A stretch of DNA of 64,000 nt from G963674685 sp963674685 (GCA_963674685.2 CAXXWT010000007.1:496001-560000), one strand, 5' to 3'. Shown: positions 25,637 to 35,359, numbered from the stretch's first letter. Made by a program: numbers and translations. Notes: generated from the sequence alone by a model not told the origin.

Positions 25637-27340
25637 TTACTTAATCAGGAGGGACTTGAATTTCAAAAGATCGGACAGGCCGCCTTCGATGCGAATCATT
25701 TTCGTGGCCAGGGCTTTGACGCCTGAAACATCGCCAAGTAGAAAAGCCTTGAAATCGCTTTGAGTGGCGATGAATTTCAGATCGGGATTTTCGATTTTCC
25801 TTTCCGCGATTTCCCCGATTCCGCGCCGAATATAAAATACGTAATTTTCCTTTGTATCCGTAAACTCAAAGGCCACCGACATTTGCAAGTCCGAACTTTT
25901 TGCAGGGTCCAGCCTTTCCGGCAGTGCGGCGATGATGACGCCGGCGGGAACGTTTTTGATTGTGTCCGCGTTGATGATCGGCTCGGCGGGCTCATATGCC
26001 TCGCGCAATTCCAGAGCGCTTGAAAAATAATAGTTTCTGGCGTTGAGGTTTACTTCCGCCGCGCCAAGTTGCCAAAGCGCATCGGCTTTGATGTGCCGGG
26101 CTTGCGTATCTTCGGCATCGACGGCCAGAAGGATATCCGTCAGTTCCGCGGCCCACTGATAATCTTTGCCATTCAGAGCCTCATTTGCCGCCGCCAGAAT
26201 ATTTTCTCTACCGCCCAAAAGGGGAATCATCCGCCTGCCCTTTTCCGCCGGATGAAGCCGGGCCAGTGACGAAGCGTTGCCGTCGAACCAGCCGAGGTAT
26301 CCATCATAAATCCCTCGAACCGACCATGAGAGTTTGCCGTAAAACTCGCGCAGGTACGGATGGTCGCGCAGATGCGGCGGAAGCTTTATCTCCCGCGCCA
26401 TGTCGTCGGGGCTTTTGCCCTCGCTGGCCATGCGGATTACCGAATCGTGCGTGTAGGCGATGGCGTCGCGGTAGACGGTCAGGATTTCGCTTATTCGCTC
26501 CTTGCCGGAAACCGGCTGCGTGTGGCCCGGCGACATAAACTCAGGATACAGAGCGCGCATGGCGTCCAAAGACGCGATCCACTTCCTGATCGGCCTCGGG
26601 GGAACGCCCCGCGTGGAATAGAGGTTTGGAAACGCCGCGTAAACGTTGTCTCCGGGAAAGAGAACTTTTTTCCCCGGCAACCAGACGAAAAGCTGATCGT
26701 CGGTTTCGCCCGGCGCCTGATGCAATTCAATAACAACGCCGCCGATCTCAAGCCGCTCGATGCCCGAAAAAGTATGCGTGGGATAATAAATGGGCGGCAC
26801 GGGACCTTCGTCCAGGCGAAGCAGCGGACCGATTCCGGCGCCGACGCGCAAGCTCTCATCAAGGCCGCTGCCGAACTGCTTGTCAGCCCGCCGGCGAATG
26901 ACTTTGTTCATACTGACGAACTGATCGTTTATGGACTGCACGGCGCGATCCGTCGCCCAGATCGGCATGCCCGGTTCAACAAACGCATCGGCGCCCAGGA
27001 TGTGATCCGCGTGCGTGTGCGTGTAGATCACGGCCAGCACGGGACCGGGGGCGATGCGGTCGAATTCCCGCTTGATTTCCGTAGCCGCTTCGACGCTTTC
27101 GGTTGCGTCGACGATCACCTTGCCGCCGTTTACGACGATCATGGCGCTGTTGGAAAGCGCGTAGCCCGTAGCGCAATAAACGCCGGCTGTCACGGGAACG
27201 ATTTTTTCCGTAAACGACTCCTGATGCTCTTTGAGCGATTTCGCCGTTGCGGCGTTTTTCGCAACCGGCATCTTCGACGCGCACGATGTCAGGCAGATGA
27301 TCACCGGTATCAGCAATACGGCCGGGATTTTATGTTTCAT
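25637..27340 (-). CDS. Alkylsulfatase-like metallo-beta-lactamase lipoprotein (SdsA1-like)
   Basis: 567 residues. Lipobox LTSC gives Cys20. The metal-binding motif HTHADH lies at 108-113 and later ligands in APGETDDQL and FMSPGHTQ. The order of a metallo-beta-lactamase domain, an alpha-helical dimerisation domain (ending near PLLGGRENI) and a C-terminal SCP2-like domain (ALPERLDP, FYIRRGIGE) is that of SDS-type alkylsulfatases. Its lipoprotein anchor suggests a periplasmic or surface location. Substrate is probably a sulfate or other ester of a long-chain alcohol, by family. It is divergent to the hydrolase gene at 27475. Confidence 0.82.
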   Translation of the reverse strand: MKHKIPAVLLIPVIICLTSCASKMPVAKNAATAKSLKEHQESFTEKIVPVTAGVYCATGYALSNSAMIVVNGGKVIVDATESVEAATEIKREFDRIAPGPVLAVIYTHTHADHILGADAFVEPGMPIWATDRAVQSINDQFVSMNKVIRRRADKQFGSGLDESLRVGAGIGPLLRLDEGPVPPIYYPTHTFSGIERLEIGGVVIELHQAPGETDDQLFVWLPGKKVLFPGDNVYAAFPNLYSTRGVPPRPIRKWIASLDAMRALYPEFMSPGHTQPVSGKERISEILTVYRDAIAYTHDSVIRMASEGKSPDDMAREIKLPPHLRDHPYLREFYGKLSWSVRGIYDGYLGWFDGNASSLARLHPAEKGRRMIPLLGGRENILAAANEALNGKDYQWAAELTDILLAVDAEDTQARHIKADALWQLGAAEVNLNARNYYFSSALELREAYEPAEPIINADTIKNVPAGVIIAALPERLDPAKSSDLQMSVAFEFTDTKENYVFYIRRGIGEIAERKIENPDLKFIATQSDFKAFLLGDVSGVKALATKMIRIEGGLSDLLKFKSLLIK

Positions 27341-27474
27341 AAGTCAATCCACAAAAAGTGAGTTCAAAGTGTTGAGATTGTTTTATGACGGAGCAGGCCG
27401 GCAATACAAGCGGGATTGCCCGCCGCGGATTTTAAGTTCATAATTTGAGGCGTTTTTTGCTTAGGAGGCGCTTA

Positions 27475-28209
27475 ATGAATTCGCGATGCACGGCCGTCGT
27501 CCTTCTTGTGTTTTCGCTGCTTTTACCCTTATCGGCATCCGCGCAAAACGAAAACCCGAAACCGGTCAGGATCACGACCTTCGATCATTTCAATCTGGCC
27601 GGCGATTATTATCCGGGCGCCGACGGGAAACCGGGAATCGTGCTGAGTCACATGCTCAATCGCAACAGACGCGACTGGAAGGATTTCGCAAAAAAATTGC
27701 AAAGCGAAGGTTATCATGTGTTGGCGATCGATTTGCGGGGTCACGGTTCAACCTTGTTTAACGATAAACGCATCAAATGGCGGGTTTTGTCAAAGAGCGT
27801 TTTTGCCCACGTGTCCAACGATCCGGCGGTTGCCGCAAACTGGCTGCGCAAGCAAAACCGCGTCGCCAAAGACCGCATTGCATTGATCGGGGCATCCGTC
27901 GGCGCCAACGCCTCCCTGGTCGCGGCGGCGCAAAAAAACGCCGGCGTCAAAACGGTCGTGCTGCTTTCCCCCGGCCTGAACTATCGCGAAGTGACAACGG
28001 ACAAAGCGATTAAAAGCTACAGCGGCCCGGTCCTGATCGTAGCCGCCGACGGGGACAAATACTCCTATGAATCCTCGCGAAAACTCGACGAATGGGGAAA
28101 GGATACCGTCTTGAAAATTTATGCGGGAAAACATCACGGAACAAATATTTTCCACGCGTACGGCGATCTGGAGCCGTTGATCCTGAAATGGCTCAAAAAT
28201 AAGCTTTAA
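27475..28209 (+). CDS. Secreted alpha/beta hydrolase
   Basis: 244 residues from ATG 27475, which has AGGAGG 6 bases upstream. Signal peptide (core about 7-20, cleavage near ASA-QN). The nucleophile elbow GASVGAN holds Ser141, in place of the more common GxSxG with a small residue next to it; an LRGHGS block lies at 88-93; the final His is in KHHGTN. The fold is that of small alpha/beta hydrolases (esterase/dienelactone hydrolase-like) acting in the periplasm. Substrate unknown. It is followed 45 bases later by a metallo-beta-lactamase-fold gene. Confidence 0.8.
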   Translation: MNSRCTAVVLLVFSLLLPLSASAQNENPKPVRITTFDHFNLAGDYYPGADGKPGIVLSHMLNRNRRDWKDFAKKLQSEGYHVLAIDLRGHGSTLFNDKRIKWRVLSKSVFAHVSNDPAVAANWLRKQNRVAKDRIALIGASVGANASLVAAAQKNAGVKTVVLLSPGLNYREVTTDKAIKSYSGPVLIVAADGDKYSYESSRKLDEWGKDTVLKIYAGKHHGTNIFHAYGDLEPLILKWLKNKL

Positions 28210-28254
28210 AGGATTGATAAATGATCGCCGGGAATTAAAAATAAGGAGCCTTGA

Positions 28255-28995
28255 ATGTCGAAAAATATTCCGGAAGCCATACCGATTTCAGGTTTTTCGT
28301 CTTTCGCGTACATCATCACCGGTCCAACGTTGAGCATCGTCGATCCGGGCGCGCCCCGCGTCGTTCGCACGGCGGAAAAAATCGTCCGGAAAAAGCTCGG
28401 GCGCGCGGCGTCGGACTTGCGGCATATCGTTCCGACGCATTGGCACGTGGATCACGTGGGAGGCCTTAAGGCGGCATTCGACGTATTCGCGGCGCGGCTT
28501 TGCGCTTCCCGGCATATTCGATATCACTTGAGCGAAGGCAAACCGATCATTTATCCTCCCTTGCATCGCTTTCCCCGAATGATCACCAACAGGATGCACG
28601 TCATGGCCAATCCCCCGAGCCCGGCGGACATACTGGAAATGGATTTGATCGCCATGCCTTTTCAGCGCAGGAGAGGATTCGACGAGGACGTGGACGTGTA
28701 CCTGGCCGACGGCGACACGCTCCCCGGTCATCCCGATTGGATCGTGATCGAAACGCCCGGCCATACGCCCGATTCCATTTGCCTGTGGCATGAGGAGTCC
28801 GGCTCCCTGATTTCCGGCGATACGATTCTGGGAGGATTCAAAGGCCCCGTGGTGAATACATTTCTTTGGAACGACGAACTGATGGAACAAAGCATCGAGC
28901 GCTTGAAAAAGTTACAAGTTCGCCGCCTTTTACCCGGTCACGGCCGCGTGATCGAAGGCGAGGATCTGATGAAGGAACTGATTGCCATCGATTGA
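28255..28995 (+). CDS. Metallo-beta-lactamase-fold hydrolase
   Basis: 246 residues, no signal peptide. AAGGAG lies 8 bases before ATG. Metal motif HWHVDH at 62-67 (THWHVDHVGG), GHTPDS and the late PGHG match the glyoxalase II/MBL superfamily. It probably hydrolyses a thioester, lactone or similar in the cytoplasm; the family is too broad to say more. It follows the alpha/beta hydrolase on the same strand, and both face the SdsA1-like gene, making a small hydrolase cluster. Confidence 0.85.
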   Translation: MSKNIPEAIPISGFSSFAYIITGPTLSIVDPGAPRVVRTAEKIVRKKLGRAASDLRHIVPTHWHVDHVGGLKAAFDVFAARLCASRHIRYHLSEGKPIIYPPLHRFPRMITNRMHVMANPPSPADILEMDLIAMPFQRRRGFDEDVDVYLADGDTLPGHPDWIVIETPGHTPDSICLWHEESGSLISGDTILGGFKGPVVNTFLWNDELMEQSIERLKKLQVRRLLPGHGRVIEGEDLMKELIAID

Positions 28996-29083
28996 CATCC
29001 CCGGCCGGCGGCGCGTTTTTTCTTGCATAATTCAATTTCGACGAATAAAAGGAATGAAAATCAGGCGAAAAGGAGCCTCTACG

Positions 29084-30568
29084 ATGCGCGCCGCAAAGAT
29101 ATTGCCGTTAATTGTTTTATTGTTGCTCGCGTTCGCCGCGCATCTTTCCTGCGGGGATGACGATGATTCTTCGTCTGACTCACAGGAAACAGATGACGAT
29201 TCAGTCAGCGACGACGATACGGGTTCGCCGACTGATGACGACGCAAATGACGATGTGAACGACGATACGGCTTCGACCGATGATGATATCGACGATGATT
29301 TTGACGACGACGCGAACGACGACGCGAACGATGACGCAAACGACGACGCAAACGACGACGCGGATGACGACATCGACGATGATACTTTCGATCCGCTGAC
29401 CTACGTCGGCGACCTGCCGATACTGCGCCTGAAGGGCGACGCATACACGCGAGGCTACACTTTGGGCGCGACGATGAGCGAGGAATTGGTTTTCCTGTAT
29501 CAAAGCTATATTCTCGAGTACGCCATGGGCCTTTCCCCGGAGTACTGCGGCATCTTTAAAGCCGTCAGAAATCTGGCTTGCGCTTTCATTGACTACACGG
29601 ACGAGGAAATGCGGCAGATCGAGGGATTGGTGGACGGCGTGCGCGATAACGGATTCACCGAGGTTACGCTCTCGGACGGCACCACGATGGAGCTTAACAA
29701 AAACGATATCTGCATCGCCAATGCGGTCGCGGATCTTGCGCAGATGGCCTGCTCTTCCATATCGGCCTGGGGCTCCATGGCGGAAGACGGCGAGACGATC
29801 ATTGCCCGCAATCTGGACTGGGGACCCGGGCCGGATAATCTTCTGGGGCCCGCCACCGTGGTCGTCAGCGAAACGCCGGAAGATGAAAGCTGGAGTTTCG
29901 TCAACGTGACGCTGCCCGGATTTTTCGGCTGCCTGTCGTGCATGAACGGCGACGGCGACGCTGCTTTTATTCACGACACGAAGCGTTGGCACGACAATTT
30001 CGCCCTGATGCTTTACCCCAGGGTCATGTTGCTGAGAAGAGCCGTCATCGCCGCGCAGGGCGCCGAAGACGATTTTCAGGCCTTTGAGGACATCCTCGAA
30101 AACATGAATGTGGATACGGGAAACAATTTCCATTTCGTCCACGCCCAGACCGGTGTGCGCGGCGGCGCATGTTTCGAAGTGGACGATAACGAAAATCACA
30201 TCGACGGCCACGCCACCATGCGTACGGATTTGGATAAAATCGCCAGCGGGACCGAACTTGAGGATGTTTTGTTCGTCACCAATGATCATCGAAAGCGATA
30301 TCCGCCCCCGCAGTGCTGGCGATACGAAAGCATGAGGGAGTCCGTGGAAAATATCGTCTCCGAAGGCGGACCGCCTCTGAGCCTGGATGATTTGCACCAA
30401 ATCATCATGGATGTTCAGTTCGACACACTCACCGTGCATACCATTTTATACAGGCCCGCAGACCGCCTGCTGAAGCTCTACCGCATCGGCCCGGATCACA
30501 CCGCGTCCGAAGACGAGGGAGTCGAAATCCCCGAGGAAGTCCTGTATCCCTGGAGAGAATCGGATTAA
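29084..30568 (+). CDS. Asp-rich lipoprotein with C45-type Ntn-hydrolase (acyltransferase/amidase) domain
   Basis: 494 residues from ATG 29084 (AAGGAG upstream). Lipobox ending HLSC gives Cys23. A long acidic linker (about 25-107) is built of DDAN, DDV and DDTD units and is coded by 12-base tandem repeats. The rest fits the C45 family (isopenicillin N acyltransferase-like / acid ceramidase-like Ntn hydrolases): the nucleophile is probably Cys223 in MACSSISAWGS, followed by ARNLDWG. In the classical enzyme that Cys is exposed by self-cleavage. It may act on acylated amides or bile-like substrates at the cell surface; substrate unknown. Confidence 0.8.
   Translation: MRAAKILPLIVLLLLAFAAHLSCGDDDDSSSDSQETDDDSVSDDDTGSPTDDDANDDVNDDTASTDDDIDDDFDDDANDDANDDANDDANDDADDDIDDDTFDPLTYVGDLPILRLKGDAYTRGYTLGATMSEELVFLYQSYILEYAMGLSPEYCGIFKAVRNLACAFIDYTDEEMRQIEGLVDGVRDNGFTEVTLSDGTTMELNKNDICIANAVADLAQMACSSISAWGSMAEDGETIIARNLDWGPGPDNLLGPATVVVSETPEDESWSFVNVTLPGFFGCLSCMNGDGDAAFIHDTKRWHDNFALMLYPRVMLLRRAVIAAQGAEDDFQAFEDILENMNVDTGNNFHFVHAQTGVRGGACFEVDDNENHIDGHATMRTDLDKIASGTELEDVLFVTNDHRKRYPPPQCWRYESMRESVENIVSEGGPPLSLDDLHQIIMDVQFDTLTVHTILYRPADRLLKLYRIGPDHTASEDEGVEIPEEVLYPWRESD
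29303..29366 (+). repeat. 12-base tandem repeat inside the Asp-rich linker
   Basis: About five copies of GACGACGCGAAC-like units coding for DDAN. Synonymous differences between copies suggest it is old or has been under repair, not freshly expanded. Confidence 0.85.
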
Positions 30569-30689
30569 AACTCAATTCACTTCTCCTGTTTTCTATAACC
30601 GGCGCCATTGACATAGGCCGGCGATGCGCGGCAAAAAGCACAGGCGCTCATAGGGCTGTTTGCCGTTTAGCGGCAGAGACGAAGGCGTT

Positions 30690-31838
30690 ATGACCATTAA
30701 AGAAGGTTTGAAAGTGTCTGAAAGATTCGATCCCGCGACGCTCAAACGCGTTGTTATCAAAGTCGGCAGCTCTTCCATTATCCAGCCCGACGGCCCGGTG
30801 CGCCTGGGTTTTCTGGGCAAGCTCGCCACCACCATCGCCGAATTGCACGGACGCGGCGTGCAAATCGTGCTGGTGTCTTCCGGCGCCATAGCCCTCGGGC
30901 GAAAAAGGCTGGGCATGGAAAAGAAGCCCGTGCATATCGAAGACAAGCAGGCGTGCGCCGCGGCGGGGCAGATGGAACTGATGAGTCTTTATCAAAACAT
31001 GCTGTCGACGCTTTCCATGCAGACCGGGCAGGTGCTGCTCACGCGCGACGACCTGGAAGACAGGCGGCGGTATCTGAATGCGCGGGAAACCTTGAAACGC
31101 CTCCTGGAACTGGGCGTGCTTCCCATCATCAACGAAAACGATTCGGTGTCCGTGGATGAGATTCAATTCGGCGACAACGATGAGCTGTCGGCGCTGGTGG
31201 CCGGGCTCGTCGACGCGGACCTGCTGGTTCTGCTTACCAACGTGGACGGGCTTTTCGACGCGAATCCCAAAGACAATCCGGATGCGAAATTGATCGAATG
31301 CATCGATTGTTCGGCGGACGAATACTTCGATAATGCCGACAACCGGGAAACGGACCTGGGAAAAGGCGGGATGCGATCCAAGCTGGCGGCGGCGCAGATT
31401 TGCCGCGGCTTCGGCATCCCCTGCGTCATCGCCCGAAGCAAAGGCTCGATTCTGGAAAAGGCCTTAAACGGCGAATCCGTCGGCACTTATGTTCAACCGC
31501 TGGAGTGCCACGTCGGCAGCCGCGACCGCTGGCTGTCAAAAGCCGCGGCGGTGCAGGGAAGCCTGAGCCTCGACCCTGGCGCCGTCGAAGCTCTAACAAA
31601 AAACGGCAAGAGCCTTTTGCCTAAAGGCATTGTCGCCGTCGATGGCGATTTCAAGCGCGGCGCGGTTCTTTCGATCACCGATGATCACGGCAAAGAAATC
31701 GGCCGGGGCGTCGCCCGCTACAACAGCCGGGATCTTCAGCGGATTATGGGCAAGTACGCTGTCGAAATAGAATCCATCCTCGGCTACACTTTCGGCGACT
31801 GCGTGGTGCGGCAGGATGATCTGGCTCTCACGCATTAG
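30690..31838 (+). CDS. proB: Glutamate 5-kinase with PUA domain
   Basis: 382 residues from ATG 30690. First step of proline synthesis: ATP-dependent phosphorylation of glutamate, in the cytoplasm. The amino-acid-kinase domain shows VVIKVGSSSI, VSSGAIALG, NENDSV, FGDNDELSALVAG and GKGGMRSKL. The C-terminal PUA domain covers about 285-375 (GAVLSITDDHGKEIGRG). It is followed 11 bases later by proA, so the two form a standard operon. Feedback control by proline acts through the kinase domain in this family. Confidence 0.96.
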   Translation: MTIKEGLKVSERFDPATLKRVVIKVGSSSIIQPDGPVRLGFLGKLATTIAELHGRGVQIVLVSSGAIALGRKRLGMEKKPVHIEDKQACAAAGQMELMSLYQNMLSTLSMQTGQVLLTRDDLEDRRRYLNARETLKRLLELGVLPIINENDSVSVDEIQFGDNDELSALVAGLVDADLLVLLTNVDGLFDANPKDNPDAKLIECIDCSADEYFDNADNRETDLGKGGMRSKLAAAQICRGFGIPCVIARSKGSILEKALNGESVGTYVQPLECHVGSRDRWLSKAAAVQGSLSLDPGAVEALTKNGKSLLPKGIVAVDGDFKRGAVLSITDDHGKEIGRGVARYNSRDLQRIMGKYAVEIESILGYTFGDCVVRQDDLALTH

Positions 31839-31849
31839 AAAGCACGAAA

Positions 31850-33106
31850 ATGTCGAAAAAGGAAATGCTGGATAAGATGCTCCAGGCGGCGCGGCAAGCC
31901 GCCGTCGCCTTGGCAAAAGCCGAAACTCCGCAAAAAAATGAGACTCTGCAAATTCTCGCCGGAATGCTGCGGGAGCGCGCCGGTGAAATCGTCGCCGTCA
32001 ACGCGAAAGATGTCCAAAAAGCCACGCAGGCCGGGCAAAGCGCCGCCCTGATCGACCGCCTGACGCTGACGCCCGCCGGCGTCGAGTCCATGGCCAAAGC
32101 CCTGGAGCATATCATCGGCCTGCCCGACCCGGTCGGGGAAATTCACGACATGACCACGCGCCCCAACGGCCTGCGCGTGGCGAGAATGCGCGCGCCGCTG
32201 GGCGTGATCGGCATTATATACGAATCCCGGCCCAACGTGGCGGTGGACGCCTTCGCCCTTTGCGCCAAAAGCGGAAACGCCGTGGTGCTGCGCGGCGGTT
32301 CGGAAGCCGCGCAAAGCAATCAAATTCTGGGGCGCATCATTTCCGAAGCTCTTGAAAAAGGCGGATTGCCTGTAGCGGCGGCGCAGGTTCTTTCGAACAC
32401 GGACCGGGAGCTTGTGAAGCATCTGCTGCGCGCGCGGGGCCTGGTCGATCTGGTGATCCCGCGGGGCGGCGAGCGGCTGATTCGGTTCGTGGATGAAAAC
32501 GCGACGGTTCCCATCATCCTGCATTACAAGGGCGTTTGCCACGTATTCGTCGACAAAGACGCCGACCTTGAAAAGGCCTTGCCGATCATCGTCAACGCGA
32601 AGGTCCAGCGCCCGGGCGTCTGCAACGCCCTGGAGACGCTGCTGGTGCATCGCAACGCGGCTGATGAGTTTCTGCCGCCCATGGCCGAAGAGTTAAAGGA
32701 AAAAGGCGTTGAACTTCGCGGCTGCGAAAAAACGCGCGCCATATTGCCGGATATCAAGGCGACCGAAGAATCGGACTGGGATGCGGAATACCTGGACCTG
32801 ATCCTGGCCGTGCGCGTCGTCGATGATCTTGACGGCGCGCTTCGTCACATTGCCCGCCACGGCTCGGGGCATACGGAATCGATTATCACGGAAAACTACA
32901 CCAGCGCCGGGCGATTCTTACGCGAAGCCGACGCGTCGTGCGTTCTCGTCAACGCCTCCACGCGTTTCAACGACGGCGGCGAGCTTGGGCTCGGCGCCGA
33001 GATCGGCATCAGCACCACGAAGCTCCACGCATTCGGCCCCATGGGCCTGCGGGAACTGACCACCAACAAATTCATCGTTTTGGGAAGCGGGCAGGTCAGG
33101 CAGTAG
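31850..33106 (+). CDS. proA: Gamma-glutamyl phosphate reductase
   Basis: 418 residues, normal length. Second step of proline synthesis, NADPH-dependent reduction of gamma-glutamyl phosphate, in the cytoplasm. Aldehyde-dehydrogenase-fold blocks are APLGVIGIIYESRPNV, VLRGGSEA and VIPRGG, with catalytic Cys258 in RPGVCNALE. The C-terminal HGSGHTESI and STRFNDGGELGLGAEIGIST are typical. It lies 11 bases downstream of proB. Confidence 0.97.
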   Translation: MSKKEMLDKMLQAARQAAVALAKAETPQKNETLQILAGMLRERAGEIVAVNAKDVQKATQAGQSAALIDRLTLTPAGVESMAKALEHIIGLPDPVGEIHDMTTRPNGLRVARMRAPLGVIGIIYESRPNVAVDAFALCAKSGNAVVLRGGSEAAQSNQILGRIISEALEKGGLPVAAAQVLSNTDRELVKHLLRARGLVDLVIPRGGERLIRFVDENATVPIILHYKGVCHVFVDKDADLEKALPIIVNAKVQRPGVCNALETLLVHRNAADEFLPPMAEELKEKGVELRGCEKTRAILPDIKATEESDWDAEYLDLILAVRVVDDLDGALRHIARHGSGHTESIITENYTSAGRFLREADASCVLVNASTRFNDGGELGLGAEIGISTTKLHAFGPMGLRELTTNKFIVLGSGQVRQ

Positions 33107-33224
33107 TTATACAAAAAGCCGGCAGCATGATCGCTTGTTGAATTGATGATCCAGTCGTCCGTGTTTTATAAAAGAATGCGCACTGACGAGGGACTCCAAA
33201 CCGTAATCAATGCAAATTTCCAAA

Positions 33225-33265
33225 TGGTCCCGTCAGGGACTTAAAGGAAATAGCCCTCCAATTCA
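33225..33265 (+). repeat. CAGGGAC-type short intergenic repeat, copy 1
   Basis: Reads CCCGTCAGGGACTTAAAGG and then AAATAGCCCTCCAATTCA; matches 39012-39049. It abuts the MITE-like element at 33265. The remainder of 33107-33224 shows no gene. Confidence 0.7.
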
Positions 33266-33467
33266 GAGACTGTCGACAAACTAAAAAACGTCCAATTTTT
33301 GTCATTCCGACCGTAGCGAAGCTTTAGTGGAGGAATCCCTTTAATGAAACGTGTATCTGTTGTTAACACACACACTTCAGCATAGCGATTCCGGCTCTTT
33401 AAAGGGATTCCTCGACTTCGCTCGGAATGACAAGGCGTAGTCTGCTCGTTTTTTCCATTTGTCAGAA
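33265..33467. repeat. GTCATCCCGA-type MITE-like element, copy 2
   Basis: Outer ends AGAGACTGTCGACAAACTAA and CGTTTTTTCCATTTGTCAG; inner arms TTTGTCATTCCGACC / CTCGGAATGACAA and GGAGGAATCCCTTTAATGA / TTTAAAGGGATTCCTC. Same layout as 24761-24976. Confidence 0.8.
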
Positions 33468-33616
33468 TCAAATTGAATAATCACAGATGCCGCGCAAAGA
33501 GTTTCGGTATTTACGGTGCCATAGCGGGCGTTTGGTTCGCATTCCGCAACTCCCAATCACAATGGGTTTGACCTGCCGCATGGCAAGGGATATTCTCTTT
33601 TTTCTTTGGGGCGGTC

Positions 33617-35212
33617 ATGATTAACAATTGCGACTATCTGGTGATCGGTTCGGGCATTGCGGGGCTTTCCTACGCGCTCAAAGCCGCCGCCGGCGGAACC
33701 GTCGTTATCGTCACGAAATGCGGGCCGGAAGAAACGAATACGAAATACGCGCAAGGAGGGATCGCCTCGGTCTTTTCCGATAAGGACGATTTCGAACTGC
33801 ACGTGCGCGATACGCTCATCGCCGGCGCGGGACTTTGCCACGAAGACGTGGTGCGTATGATCGTCGAAGACGGCCCCGCGCGGGTTCGCGAACTCATCGA
33901 GTGGGGCGTCAAATTCACCAAAAACGCCGAAGAGCCCGAAGGTTACGACCTGCACCTGGAAGGCGGGCACAGCCGAAAACGCATTCTTCACGCCGCGGAC
34001 CTCACGGGAGCCGCCATCGAGCAGGCGCTTTTGGAAAGAGTGCGTGAACATCCGGGCATCACGATGCTCGATCATCACATGGCCGTCGACCTGATCATGA
34101 AGCGCAAAATCGACGGCGACTGGCACAACGACCGCTGCCTGGGCGCCTACGTCCTCGACACGCGCACCGGCGAAATCCCAGGATACGTGGCCAGGGCGAC
34201 GCTTTTGGCCACGGGGGGCACGGGCAAGGTTTATCTCGTAACCTCCAATCCGGACATCGCCAGCGGCGACGGCGTGGCCGTCGCATACAGAGCGGGCGCG
34301 GCGGTGGCCAACATGGAATTCATGCAGTTTCACCCCACGTGCCTGTTTCATCCGATGGCCAGGAATTTTCTCATTACCGAGGCCATGCGCGGCGCCGGGG
34401 CGGTCCTCGTGGACAAAAACGGCCGGCAGTTCATGCAAAATTACGACGAGCGCGGCAGCCTTGCCCCAAGGGACATCGTGGCCCGCGCCATTGACAGCGA
34501 GATCAAAAAAAGCGGCAGCGAATGCGTGTACCTGGACATCACGCATAAACCCGCCGAAGAAGTGAAAACCCATTTCCCGAATATTTACAGGCAGTGCCTG
34601 CGGTTTGAAATCGACATCACGAAGGATTTGATTCCCGTGGCCCCCGGCGCGCATTACCAGTGCGGCGGCGTGCTCGTGGATAAAGACGGCAAAACGACCG
34701 TCAAGAGCCTGTACGCCGTCGGCGAAGTCAGTTGCACCGGCATGCACGGCGCCAACCGCCTGGCCTCCAACTCGCTTTTGGAAGCCGCCGTGTACGCGCA
34801 CAAAGCCGCGCAAAGCGCCGCTGCCGAAGAGGCGAACACAATAGATACGAACCGGATCAAACCCTGGGATCCGGGGCACGCCACCGATTCTGATGAGATG
34901 GTCGTGGTCACGCACAACTGGGACGAGATCCGCCGCCTGATGCAAAACTACGTGGGCATCGTGCGCACCGACCGGCGTCTGGAAAGGGCCAAGGCGCGCA
35001 TCGACAATATGAAAAAGGAAATCCGGCAGTACTATTATGATTTCATCGTCACGCAGGATTTGCTCGAGCTGCGCAACCTGGCCGAGGTCGCGGATTTGAT
35101 CATTCGCTGCGCCATGGAACGGCGCGAATCACGCGGCCTGCACTACAGCCTTAACTGCCCGGAAGCCCGCGAAGACGATCAACCCAAAGACACGGTTATT
35201 TCAAAGCATTGA
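33617..35212 (+). CDS. nadB: L-aspartate oxidase
   Basis: 531 residues. First step of de novo NAD synthesis: FAD-dependent oxidation of aspartate to iminoaspartate, in the cytoplasm. The N-terminal FAD loop is GSGIAG (11-16), the capping domain has TKYAQGGIASVF, and the active-site region shows EFMQFHPT and HYQCGGV, with FLITEAMRG and GANRLASNSLLEA typical of NadB. NadB is separated from fumarate reductase and succinate dehydrogenase by length and by LVDKNGRQF. A GGGGCGG site lies before ATG. No nadA or nadC lies next to it. Confidence 0.95.
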   Translation: MINNCDYLVIGSGIAGLSYALKAAAGGTVVIVTKCGPEETNTKYAQGGIASVFSDKDDFELHVRDTLIAGAGLCHEDVVRMIVEDGPARVRELIEWGVKFTKNAEEPEGYDLHLEGGHSRKRILHAADLTGAAIEQALLERVREHPGITMLDHHMAVDLIMKRKIDGDWHNDRCLGAYVLDTRTGEIPGYVARATLLATGGTGKVYLVTSNPDIASGDGVAVAYRAGAAVANMEFMQFHPTCLFHPMARNFLITEAMRGAGAVLVDKNGRQFMQNYDERGSLAPRDIVARAIDSEIKKSGSECVYLDITHKPAEEVKTHFPNIYRQCLRFEIDITKDLIPVAPGAHYQCGGVLVDKDGKTTVKSLYAVGEVSCTGMHGANRLASNSLLEAAVYAHKAAQSAAAEEANTIDTNRIKPWDPGHATDSDEMVVVTHNWDEIRRLMQNYVGIVRTDRRLERAKARIDNMKKEIRQYYYDFIVTQDLLELRNLAEVADLIIRCAMERRESRGLHYSLNCPEAREDDQPKDTVISKH

Positions 35213-35228
35213 CAGCCGCCCGGATTCA

Positions 35229-35359
35229 TTAATTTTTCATGGCTCGTAAAACGTAATAATGCCAGGTGATCGGAATGCCCTTTTCATCGGCATATTTTTT
35301 CACAAATTCCAGCATAGCCTCGCGGTCTTTGTTTCTATTGAAATCGATGACAGAGGGTA
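35229..35359 (-). pseudogene. C-terminal remnant of a truncated gene
   Basis: On the minus strand the DNA reads in frame as FNRNKDREAMLEFVKKYADE, continuing KGIPITWHYYVLRAMKN and a stop at 35229-35231. The codon use is normal for this genome. No start is possible because the AT-rich gene at 35360 begins where the N-terminal part should be, and nothing like the missing part is found at 37388-37507. The parent family is not recognised. Confidence 0.55.

Noticed and set aside
33241..33471. Open frame with HSERSRGIPLK-type text
   Set aside because: It is the well-known spurious translation of the GTCATTCCGA repeat, not a gene.
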